A DNA stretch of 7,144 bases from an uncultured Collinsella sp. (GTDB taxonomy: Bacteria; Actinomycetota; Coriobacteriia; Coriobacteriales; Coriobacteriaceae). This document shows, one piece after another, positions 1-5,137 of this stretch. The stretch lies in NCBI GenBank assembly GCA_900550785.1, contig URTL01000096.1, positions 1-7,144 on the forward strand, read 5' to 3'. The position numbers were made by a program, and so were the translations under genes. Below the pieces are notes generated by a model that saw nothing but the letters and a program-made list of their open reading frames with translations, made no database searches and was not told where the DNA came from. Numbering within the stretch: position 1 is the first letter of the stretch; the number at the start of each line of letters is the position of its first letter.

Positions 1-1658
1 CCAAGAGCAATGATCGTATCCGGCTCAAATGCACGCATCTGATCCACACCTTTTTCAGCACACTGAAGTGTCGGATCCGGTGCTACTTCATAGAAGCATG
101 CATACTGAATGCCCATCTCATCAAGTTTATCAGTAATAGGAGCTGTCATACCGCTGCTGAACAGGAATCCGTCAGTTACGATAAACGCTTTTTTCTTATC
201 ATAATAATTCTTTAATTCATCCAGTGCTACTGGCAGGCAGCCCTTCTTAAAGTATACCTTCTCCGGTGCGCGGAACCACAGCATGTTTTCTCTCCTCTCG
301 GCAACGGTCTTAATGTTAATCAGGTGCTTGACACCCACGTTCTCGGAAACGGAGTTGCCGCCCCAGGAGCCGCAGCCCAGGGTGAGGGAGGGAGCCAGCT
401 TGAAGTTGTACAGGTCGCCGATACCGCCCTGGGAGGAGGGGGTGTTCACCAGGATGCGGCAGGTCTTCATGGCAGCCTGGTGCTTGGCCAGCTTCTCCTT
501 CTCCGCCACGTTGATGTACAGGGAGGAGGTGTGGCCGTAGCCGCCGTCGGCGATGAGGTGCTCGGCCTTCTCAATGGCCTCGTCGAAGGTCTTGGCCTTG
601 TACATGGCCAGCACGGGGGACAGCTTCTCGTGAGCGAACTCCTCGGAGATGTCCACGCTCTCCACTTCGCCGATGATAATCTTGGTGCTCTCAGGCACGT
701 CCACGCCAGCCAGGGCGGCGATGGTGTGGGCCTTCTGGCCAACAATCTTGGCGTTGAGAGCGCCGTTGATGATAATGGTCTTGCGGACCTTTTCCGTCTC
801 TTCTTTGTTGAGGAAGTAGCAGCCGCGCTTCTTGAACTCATCCTTCACAGCCTTGTAGACCTTGTCCAGCACGATGACGGACTGCTCGGAGGCGCAAATC
901 ATGCCGTTGTCGAAGGTCTTGGAGTGGATGATGGAGTTGACGGCGAGCAGCACGTCGGCGGTGTCGTCGATGACGACCGGGGTGTTACCGGCGCCAACGC
1001 CCAGGGCGGGCTTGCCCGAGGAGTAAGCGGCCTTGACCATGCCCGGGCCACCGGTGGCGAGGATGATGTCGACGTCGCGCATGACCATGTTGGTCAGCTC
1101 GATGGAGGGGACATCGACCCAGCCGATGATGCCCTCGGGGGCGCCGGCCTTGACGGCGGCGTCAAGCACGAGCTTGGCGGCGGCGATGGTGCACTTGGCG
1201 GCAGCCGGGTGCGGGGAGATGATGATGGCGTTGCGGGTCTTCAGGCAGATCAGCGTCTTGAAGATCGCGGTGGAGGTGGGGTTGGTCGTCGGAATGACGG
1301 CGCCCACGATGCCGATGGGCTCGGCGATCTTGGTGATGCCGTAAGCCTCGTCGCGCTCCAGGACACCACAGGTCTTGGTGTTCTTGTAAGCGTTGTAGAT
1401 GTACTCTGCGGCGTAGTGGTTCTTGATGACCTTGTCCTCAAGAACGCCGCGGCCGGTCTCCTCGATGGCCATCTTCGCCAACGGGATACGAGCCTTGTTG
1501 GCGGCCATGGCGGCCTCATAGAAGATCTTGTCGACCTGCTCCTGCGTGTACGTAGCAAAAAGCGCCTGGGCCTCTCGCATCTGAGCGAGCTTAGCCTCAA
1601 GCGCCTCTACGTTGTCCACAATTGCGGGAGTAGTGTTTTCCGGTGACTTTTTCACCAT
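1..1658 (-). CDS. adhE: Bifunctional acetaldehyde-CoA/alcohol dehydrogenase AdhE, partial (C-terminus beyond left edge)
   Basis: AdhE reduces acetyl-CoA to acetaldehyde and then to ethanol, consuming two NADH in fermentation; it works in the cytoplasm as filaments (spirosomes). I translated the minus strand from ATG at 1658-1656, which has AAGGAG six bases upstream (1670-1665). The frame stays open for 552 codons to the window edge; the family is usually about 870-890 residues, so the C-terminal third is missing. The start reads MVKKSPENTTPAIVDNVEAL. The N-terminal aldehyde dehydrogenase domain shows EPIGIVGAVIPTTNPTST and the catalytic FDNGMICASEQ, with nucleophile Cys255 (codon at 896-894). 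The linker into the iron-dependent alcohol dehydrogenase domain is AERRENMLWFRAPEKVYF, near residue 450, and the edge falls in DTIIALG, just before the expected GGGS nucleotide-binding motif. Codon use is GC-rich from 1658 to about 305 and AT-rich from there to the edge, with no frame break. The identity is secure; the origin of the 3' part is not. Confidence 0.95.
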   Translation of the reverse strand, partial: MVKKSPENTTPAIVDNVEALEAKLAQMREAQALFATYTQEQVDKIFYEAAMAANKARIPLAKMAIEETGRGVLEDKVIKNHYAAEYIYNAYKNTKTCGVLERDEAYGITKIAEPIGIVGAVIPTTNPTSTAIFKTLICLKTRNAIIISPHPAAAKCTIAAAKLVLDAAVKAGAPEGIIGWVDVPSIELTNMVMRDVDIILATGGPGMVKAAYSSGKPALGVGAGNTPVVIDDTADVLLAVNSIIHSKTFDNGMICASEQSVIVLDKVYKAVKDEFKKRGCYFLNKEETEKVRKTIIINGALNAKIVGQKAHTIAALAGVDVPESTKIIIGEVESVDISEEFAHEKLSPVLAMYKAKTFDEAIEKAEHLIADGGYGHTSSLYINVAEKEKLAKHQAAMKTCRILVNTPSSQGGIGDLYNFKLAPSLTLGCGSWGGNSVSENVGVKHLINIKTVAERRENMLWFRAPEKVYFKKGCLPVALDELKNYYDKKKAFIVTDGFLFSSGMTAPITDKLDEMGIQYACFYEVAPDPTLQCAEKGVDQMRAFEPDTIIAL

Positions 1659-1698
1659 TTGTGTCTCCTTGCGATCGGAGATTTACCCTACGCCTTGC

Positions 1699-1707
1699 AT
1701 GATAGCA
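1699..1707 (-). promoter_or_regulatory. Candidate adhE promoter, extended -10
   Basis: On the minus strand the region reads TGC followed by TATCAT (1707-1699), an extended -10 box 40 bases upstream of the adhE start. No clear -35 hexamer stands 16-18 bases further upstream, as is common with extended -10 promoters. The box sits inside a small inverted repeat, CTTGC (1694-1698) and GCAAG (1705-1709). Assigned by eye from consensus only. Confidence 0.45.
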
Positions 1708-1748
1708 AGAAATTATTCGGCGAACGGTAAGATTCCTCTAAAAGGCAC

Positions 1749-1780
1749 ACTAAAACGCTTCAATAAACTGAAACGCTTTA
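1749..1780. promoter_or_regulatory. Tandem AAACGCTT motifs upstream of adhE (possible operator)
   Basis: Two 14-bp direct repeats, ACTAAAACGCTTCA (1749-1762) and ACTGAAACGCTTTA (1767-1780), agree at 12 of 14 positions and are spaced 18 bp apart. They lie 45-80 bp upstream of the proposed adhE -10 box, where an activator or a distant repressor site is expected. The core with a central CG is reminiscent of LacI/CcpA-type half sites, but neither copy fits the 14-bp cre consensus. The binding protein is unknown. Confidence 0.4.
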
Positions 1781-1811
1781 ACTAAAACTATTTGCATGCT
1801 CCAACGCCCTG

Positions 1812-1862
1812 CTCATTGGGGACAGACTTACATGAGTGCTTTCACTCATTTGGGACAGACAT
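1812..1862 (+). repeat. Left inverted repeat (REP-like) of the transposase element
   Basis: The repeat contains GGGGACAGAC (1818-1827), then a perfect 7-bp hairpin ATGAGTG (1832-1838), loop CTTT, CACTCAT (1843-1849), then a second GGGACAGAC (1852-1860). Its reverse complement matches 2809-2859 at 48 of 51 positions. A hairpin next to a short conserved tetranucleotide-like guide is the usual substrate form of REP-associated transposases; that this is the recognised site is inferred. Confidence 0.8.
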
Positions 1863-1991
1863 CGTTTTGCCATTTTGCCGTTCTGGGCCTGTTTTTGCCG
1901 CTCATTGGATATATATAGATTACAGGCTCAGCATTTCGCGTTCCTTCTCTCCTTTTAGGTATTGCCTGTTCAGTTTTTGAAAGGAGAGATT

Positions 1992-2768
1992 ATGCCTCGA
2001 TGTGCCCGCGCCGTTTCGCTCACCGGTTATTACCACGTCTTTGACCGTGGTAACTCTAAACAGATTATTTTTGAAGATGACTCTGACCGATATCGTTTCT
2101 TATCGGACATCTCGGACAGGTTCGCGCACCATAAAGTGGCGGTGTTGGCTTGGTGCCTTATGGACAATCACTTCCATTTGATGGTTGATGACCCATTTGA
2201 CAATCTTTCAAAGGCAATGCAGTGTGCGCTGACGGCGTATGCCAAGTATTTCAATGGGAAAACGGGGAGAACAGGCCATCTGTTTGACAATCGCTATTCA
2301 CGGGTCGCGGCCGAGTCGGACACGCAGGCGGTACAGCTGCTCGATTATATCCATCTCAATCCCGTGAAAGGTGCGCTCGACTCGCTCGAGGTGTACCACT
2401 GGTCAAGCTACAAGGCATATCAGCTGGGCTATGATCCCTTTGACATCTGTGACGCGGCTCCTATGCTCGATATCGTCGGAGGCTCCCGTTGCTATTGCGA
2501 GCATCTCGAGGAAGTTGCCGGGCACATCTGGTCAGTGGAGGTTCTTCCACGCCGGCGGATCCCCGATGAGGAGGCCCTTTCCGTTGCGCACGAAGTCCTG
2601 CCGAGCATAGATCCTGCGCTGCTCAAGGCCCTGCCACGCCCCGATCGCGATGCCTATCTGCTGAGGCTCAGACGGGCACATCTCACGGTCAAGCAAATTG
2701 CCCGTATCACCGGCATTGGCGCTACAAGCGTGACCAAGGCCACTGTGGGCTGGAGGGAGGCTGCGTGA
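1992..2768 (+). CDS. REP-associated IS200-like transposase (Y1_Tnp, RAYT family)
   Basis: Predicted single-strand DNA transposase of the HUH/Y1 superfamily, 258 residues. It would nick and join DNA at the hairpin repeats on either side through a tyrosine. Visible family features, in order, are the N-terminal MPRCARAV with YYHVFDRGN (residues 13-21), the metal-binding HUH motif as H60-F-H62 in CLMDNHFHLM, candidate catalytic tyrosines Y83 and Y86 in AYAKYFN, GHLFDNRY (95-102), DYIHLNPVK (118-126), WSSY (137-140), and a C-terminal helix-turn-helix-like LTVKQIARITGIGATSV near 231-247. The ATG at 1992 is chosen because AGGAG (1982-1986) stands five bases upstream and the protein then begins with the family's MPR; an upstream TTG at 1962 is in frame but has no such site. 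No frameshift or stop is present, so the gene looks intact. The specific subgroup is not determined. Confidence 0.9.
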   Translation: MPRCARAVSLTGYYHVFDRGNSKQIIFEDDSDRYRFLSDISDRFAHHKVAVLAWCLMDNHFHLMVDDPFDNLSKAMQCALTAYAKYFNGKTGRTGHLFDNRYSRVAAESDTQAVQLLDYIHLNPVKGALDSLEVYHWSSYKAYQLGYDPFDICDAAPMLDIVGGSRCYCEHLEEVAGHIWSVEVLPRRRIPDEEALSVAHEVLPSIDPALLKALPRPDRDAYLLRLRRAHLTVKQIARITGIGATSVTKATVGWREAA

Positions 2769-2808
2769 GGCTGGGCAGGACCTGATCATGGCGCCGCATG
2801 TGTACGTC

Positions 2809-2859
2809 ATGTCTGTCCCCAATGCGTGAAAGCACTCATGTAAGCCTGTCCCCAATGAG
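2809..2859 (-). repeat. Right inverted repeat (REP-like) of the transposase element
   Basis: This is the inverted partner of 1812-1862. Read on the minus strand it again has GGGGACAGGC, the ATGAGTG/CTTT hairpin and GGGGACAGAC. The three differences from the left copy include one that breaks a base pair in the hairpin (CACGCAT instead of CACTCAT), so the right hairpin is imperfect. It begins 40 bases after the transposase stop. Confidence 0.8.
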
Positions 2860-2862
2860 TGC

Positions 2863-2895
2863 AAAAAGGCGCCCTCCGTAGGGGAGGGCGCCTTT
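2863..2895 (-). terminator. Rho-independent terminator of rpmB
   Basis: A 13-bp stem (2865-2877 with 2883-2895) closes a 5-nt loop. On the minus strand it is followed by a run of five T (2867-2863), three of which belong to the stem's A/T base. It lies 68 bases past the rpmB stop codon. The plus strand lacks a comparable T run (TTTGG), so its main direction is minus. The transposase element ends at 2859, directly beyond it. Confidence 0.85.
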
Positions 2896-2963
2896 GGTAA
2901 GTTCTATGTGAACGCGAGGTCTTTGACCCGGAGAGTCCGAGGTACTTGTTGGTAAGACCTTAT

Positions 2964-3152
2964 TTAGGAGCGCGCAACCTTGCCGGACTTGAGGCAGGTG
3001 GAGCAAACGTTCATCTTGCGACGGTGACCATCGACGACGACGTAGACGCGCTGGATGTTGGGGCGGAACTTACGGTTGGTGACGCGGTGAGAGTGGCTGA
3101 TGGAGCGACCGGCAACGGGGTGCTTACCGCAAACTTCGCAAACTTTGGACAT
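2964..3152 (-). CDS. rpmB: Large ribosomal subunit protein L28 (bL28)
   Basis: bL28 is a small basic protein of the 50S subunit. The 62-residue product starts MSKVCEVCGKHPVAG and ends CSTCLKSGKVARS, with the characteristic SHSHRVTNRKFRPNIQRV in the middle. Two CxxC pairs (C5/C8 and C50/C53) make it the zinc-binding form; some bacteria keep a cysteine-free paralogue that replaces it under zinc limitation, and none is seen here. The ATG at 3152-3150 is preferred over an in-frame upstream ATG at 3200 because AAGGAGG (3166-3160) stands seven bases before it and the family begins MSK(V)C. It appears monocistronic, with its own promoter and terminator, and is divergent from the pyr operon. Confidence 0.97.
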   Translation of the reverse strand: MSKVCEVCGKHPVAGRSISHSHRVTNRKFRPNIQRVYVVVDGHRRKMNVCSTCLKSGKVARS

Positions 3153-3206
3153 AACTGACCCTCCTTGGGCGACAAACGAACATGTCGCGTTAACAAACAA
3201 GCCTGA

Positions 3207-3215
3207 ACTATAGCA
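3207..3215 (-). promoter_or_regulatory. Candidate rpmB promoter, extended -10
   Basis: The minus strand reads TGC followed by TATAGT (3215-3207), a strong extended -10 box 55 bases upstream of the rpmB start. A weak -35-like TTGCGC (3238-3233) lies 20 bases further upstream, which is longer than optimal. The predicted leader is about 50 nt. Called by eye. Confidence 0.55.
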
Positions 3216-3443
3216 CAGAAGTCGCTCCCTGTGCGCAATCTACACAGAGATATTTCTCTTTTGGCGATAGTGCCCACGCCACGGCCCTGGACGTAGATCC
3301 GATTTGCGTGCAGCAGAGGGGATTATGCCAGCTCGTGCGTGCGTTTTCAAGCTCGTCCCACAAATATATATAGGTTTATGGAGCATTGGGCTCCGTTTAC
3401 GGATTGCTCTGTATTTACGCTCGCAATTAAGCTCGAGGTTGGC
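3216..3443. other. Divergent intergenic region between rpmB and pyrR
   Basis: I see no convincing gene here. The stretch holds a small inverted repeat AGAGA-TATT-TCTCT (3246-3259), an AT-rich ATATATATAGG tract (3364-3373), and a 5-bp hairpin GGAGC-ATTGG-GCTCC (3380-3394). Short forward ORFs are absent and the reverse ORF overlapping it is an upstream extension shadow of rpmB. It probably carries promoter and regulatory sites for both directions. Confidence 0.5.
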
Positions 3444-3449
3444 TACACT
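3444..3449 (+). promoter_or_regulatory. Possible -10 box of the pyr operon
   Basis: TACACT at 3444-3449 would place the transcript start near 3456, just before the first leader hairpin at 3459. No good -35 is visible at the right spacing, so this rests mainly on position. An alternative is TTGACC (3455-3460) as a -35, but its -10 would then be TACCCA inside the leader, which is poorer and would remove the first hairpin. Confidence 0.3.
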
Positions 3450-3458
3450 ATCCCTTGA

Positions 3459-3564
3459 CCATTAAAGGGGTACGAGATACCCACATGGAATTACATAGCT
3501 GCCAAAGAGCAGCCTTTCCTGTGGGTGTCTGGTCCGCTTTAAGCGGTCGGGCATCTATTTTTTT
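3459..3564 (+). promoter_or_regulatory. pyr operon leader: predicted PyrR-responsive attenuator
   Basis: Three hairpins overlap so that neighbours exclude each other. P1 (3459-3488) pairs CCAT with ATGG and GGGTA (3468-3472) with TACCC (3478-3482). P2 (3475-3530) pairs AGATACCCACA with TGTGGGTGTCT (11 bp with one G-U) and carries an inner GCTGC-CAAAGA-GCAGC hairpin (3498-3513). P3 (3524-3555) is a terminator. P2 uses the 3' side of P1 and the 5' side of P3. In the Bacillus PyrR mechanism, UMP-bound PyrR stabilises the first hairpin, blocks the antiterminator and causes termination. The PyrR-loop consensus CNGNGA is approached by ACGAGA in P1 and by CAAAGA in the inner P2 hairpin, each with one mismatch. 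The folding is by eye and the PyrR site is inferred. Confidence 0.65.
3524..3564 (+). terminator. Attenuation terminator in the pyr leader
   Basis: GGTGTCTGGTC (3524-3534) can pair with GGTCGGGCATC (3545-3555) over 11 positions, about five of them G-U pairs, with a perfect small CCGCT/AGCGG core available at the tip. A run of seven T follows at 3558-3564. It lies 39 bases upstream of the pyrR start, where a conditional terminator is expected. The many wobble pairs suggest a moderate rather than a constitutive stop. Confidence 0.65.
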
Positions 3565-3584
3565 GACTGTGTCAGCAGTCAAGA
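3561..3584 (+). promoter_or_regulatory. Hairpin between the attenuator and the pyrR ribosome binding site
   Basis: TTGACTG (3563-3569) pairs perfectly with CAGTCAA (3576-3582) around a 6-nt loop, extendable by two weaker pairs. It begins within the terminator's T run and ends seven bases before the AGGAAGGAGA binding site of pyrR. A role in protecting the read-through messenger or in controlling ribosome access is possible but is not shown by the sequence. Confidence 0.4.
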
Positions 3585-3603
3585 CATGTGAGGAAGGAGA
3601 TCG

Positions 3604-4188
3604 ATGGGCACGACTTCCCCCAAGGCGGTCATTATGGACGAGACCGCCGTCAATCGAGCGATGACTCGCATCGCGCACGAGATTCTCGAGCGCAACGAGG
3701 GCTGTGAAGACCTCGCTCTGGTTGGCATCGTCACGCGCGGCGACCTTCTGGCAAAGAAGCTCGCCGAGGAGATCAAGGAGATCGAGGGCGTCGAAGTTCC
3801 GCTCGGCAGCCTGGACATCAGCTTCTACCGCGATGACTACGCTACCAATTTCGCTCCCGCGATCCACGCTACCAACATTCCCTTCAGCGTCGACGGCAAG
3901 CGCGTCGTGCTGGTGGACGACATCCTGTATACGGGCCGTACCATCCGCGCCGCTCTCGACGCCGTCATGGACCTGGGCCGTCCGAGCCGCATTGAGTTGG
4001 CAGTCCTCGTTGACCGCGGCCACCGCGAGCTCCCCATCTCGCCGGACTTTGTCGGCAAGAACGTTCCCTCGTCGCATGAGGAGAACGTGCATCTATATAT
4101 GAAGGAAGTCGACGGCCACACCGCCGTCGAGATCAACGACGTCGCGCCGGGCTCCCACGTGGGTTCTGCGCCGCTGGGAGGTGAGTAG
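3604..4188 (+). CDS. pyrR: Pyrimidine operon regulator / uracil phosphoribosyltransferase PyrR
   Basis: PyrR binds pyr leader RNA when UMP is high and reduces expression of the operon; in many bacteria it also has uracil phosphoribosyltransferase activity. The 194-residue product is slightly longer than the roughly 180 of Bacillus. It shows GIVTRGDLLAKKL (41-53), LDISFYRDDY (70-79), the PRPP-binding loop VVLVDDILYTGRT (101-113) and the C-terminal VDRGHRELPISPDFVGKNVPSS, all typical of PyrR rather than of a dedicated Upp enzyme. The ATG at 3604 follows an excellent AGGAAGGAGA (3591-3600). It is the first gene of the operon, behind the predicted attenuator, so it would regulate its own transcript. 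Its stop lies four bases before pyrB. Confidence 0.96.
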   Translation: MGTTSPKAVIMDETAVNRAMTRIAHEILERNEGCEDLALVGIVTRGDLLAKKLAEEIKEIEGVEVPLGSLDISFYRDDYATNFAPAIHATNIPFSVDGKRVVLVDDILYTGRTIRAALDAVMDLGRPSRIELAVLVDRGHRELPISPDFVGKNVPSSHEENVHLYMKEVDGHTAVEINDVAPGSHVGSAPLGGE

Positions 4189-4192
4189 TACC

Positions 4193-5137
4193 GTGGCGTT
4201 CAACCATAAGCACCTGATCGACATTACCGAGTACTCCGAAGAGGATATCAAGCTCATCCTCGAGACCGCCAAGGCGTTCTCCGAGGTCAACGAGCGTGCG
4301 ATCAAGAAGGTCCCCACGCTCAAGGGCAAGACCATCGTCAACATGTTCAACGAGCCCTCGACGCGCACCCGCAGCTCCTTCGAGCTTGCCGAGAAGCGCC
4401 TTTCGGCCGATAGCCTTAACTTTGGCGGCTCCTCGACCTCTACGGTCAAGGGCGAGAGCCTCGTCGACACCGTCGAGACCCTCAACGCCTATAAGATCGA
4501 CTGCATCGTCGTGCGCGATAAGCACGCCGGTGCTCCCTACATCGTCACGCAGAACTCGCCCGCGAGCGTCATCTGCGCCGGTGACGGCAAGCACAACCAC
4601 CCCACGCAGGCCCTTCTCGACCTGTACACCATCTGGGAGCATAAGGGTGACTTCCACGGTCTGAAGGTCGCCGTCGTCGGCGATATCTCACACTCCCGTG
4701 TCTGCGGCTCGCTGATTCCCGCCCTTAAGATCATGGGCTGCGAGACCTACGCCGTCGCCCCCGGCACGCTGCTGCCGCCGGCGCCCGAGGTTCTGGGCTG
4801 CGACCACGTGACGAGCGATCTCGATTCTGTCCTGCCCGAGCTGGACGTTGTCTACATGCTGCGCGTGCAGCAGGAGCGCCTCGAGGGTGCCCCGTTCCCG
4901 ACCATTCGTGAGTACCACAAGCTCTTCGGTCTGACCAAGGACCGCGAGAAGCTCATGAAGCCCGACGCAATCATCTGCCACCCGGGCCCCATCAACCGCG
5001 GCGTCGAGTTCGATTCCTATATGGCCGACCACCCGCAACGCTCCGTCATCCTGGAGCAGGTCTACGCCGGTATCTGCGTGCGTATGGCTATCCTGTATCT
5101 GCTGCTTGGAGGTGCCGATAATGGCCTTGCTTCTTAA
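4193..5137 (+). CDS. pyrB: Aspartate carbamoyltransferase, catalytic chain
   Basis: PyrB joins carbamoyl phosphate and aspartate to give N-carbamoyl-L-aspartate, the committed step of de novo pyrimidine synthesis. The 314-residue length is normal for the catalytic chain. Carbamoyl-phosphate binding residues are seen in EPSTRTRSSF (S56-T-R-T-R60), the substrate-binding STVKGES loop follows, then HPTQALLDLYT (H136-Q139) and HPGPINRGVE (from H263). The start is taken as GTG 4193 because GGAGGTGA (4177-4184) stands eight bases upstream; an in-frame GTG at 4181 would lie inside that site. It begins four bases after pyrR stops and overlaps pyrC by 17, so translation is probably coupled. No regulatory chain gene (pyrI) follows, so control is likely through PyrR rather than allosteric CTP binding. 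Confidence 0.97.
   Translation: MAFNHKHLIDITEYSEEDIKLILETAKAFSEVNERAIKKVPTLKGKTIVNMFNEPSTRTRSSFELAEKRLSADSLNFGGSSTSTVKGESLVDTVETLNAYKIDCIVVRDKHAGAPYIVTQNSPASVICAGDGKHNHPTQALLDLYTIWEHKGDFHGLKVAVVGDISHSRVCGSLIPALKIMGCETYAVAPGTLLPPAPEVLGCDHVTSDLDSVLPELDVVYMLRVQQERLEGAPFPTIREYHKLFGLTKDREKLMKPDAIICHPGPINRGVEFDSYMADHPQRSVILEQVYAGICVRMAILYLLLGGADNGLAS

Larger units (their letters stand above)
1812..2859 (+). mobile_element. RAYT/IS200-like element with 51-bp inverted ends
   Basis: The unit of about 1048 bp contains one transposase gene (1992-2768) between inverted repeats at 1812-1862 and 2809-2859. No target-site duplication is visible, which fits single-strand transposition by Y1 HUH enzymes. The element has more AT-rich stretches than the pyr genes. 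The 129 bases between the left repeat and the gene (1863-1991) hold three copies of TTTTGCC (within 1864-1899), a third partial copy of the repeat start (GCTCATTGG, 1900-1908) and an AT-rich TATATATAG tract (1910-1918) that may contain the gene's promoter. The inverted repeat arrangement resembles the inverted REP pairs that flank REP-associated transposases rather than the subterminal hairpins of classical IS200/IS605. Whether it is still mobile cannot be told from one copy. Confidence 0.75.

Noticed and set aside
324..1646. Long plus-strand open frame of 440 codons
   Set aside because: It is antisense to adhE, rich in low-complexity Gly/Val/Leu/Asp, and has no recognisable domain; the minus frame gives a full AdhE match with a ribosome binding site.
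1749..1780. CcpA cre site
   Set aside because: The core AAACGCTT partly fits, but neither copy satisfies both halves of the 14-bp consensus, so no regulator was named.
1792..1980. Short plus-strand ORF upstream of the transposase
   Set aside because: It lies across the left repeat hairpin, has no ribosome binding site, and its residues reflect the repeat rather than a protein family.
1812..2859. CRISPR-like repeats, considered because of the repeated GGGGACAG units
   Set aside because: There are only two motif copies at each end, in inverted orientation around a transposase, with no array of regular repeats and spacers.
2532..2864. Minus-strand ORF over the end of the transposase gene and the right repeat
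   Set aside because: It overlaps an intact transposase in antisense, starts inside the inverted repeat and has no recognisable features.
3448..4092. Minus-strand ORF of 214 codons over the leader and pyrR
   Set aside because: It is antisense to the confident pyrR gene and the structured leader and has no domain.
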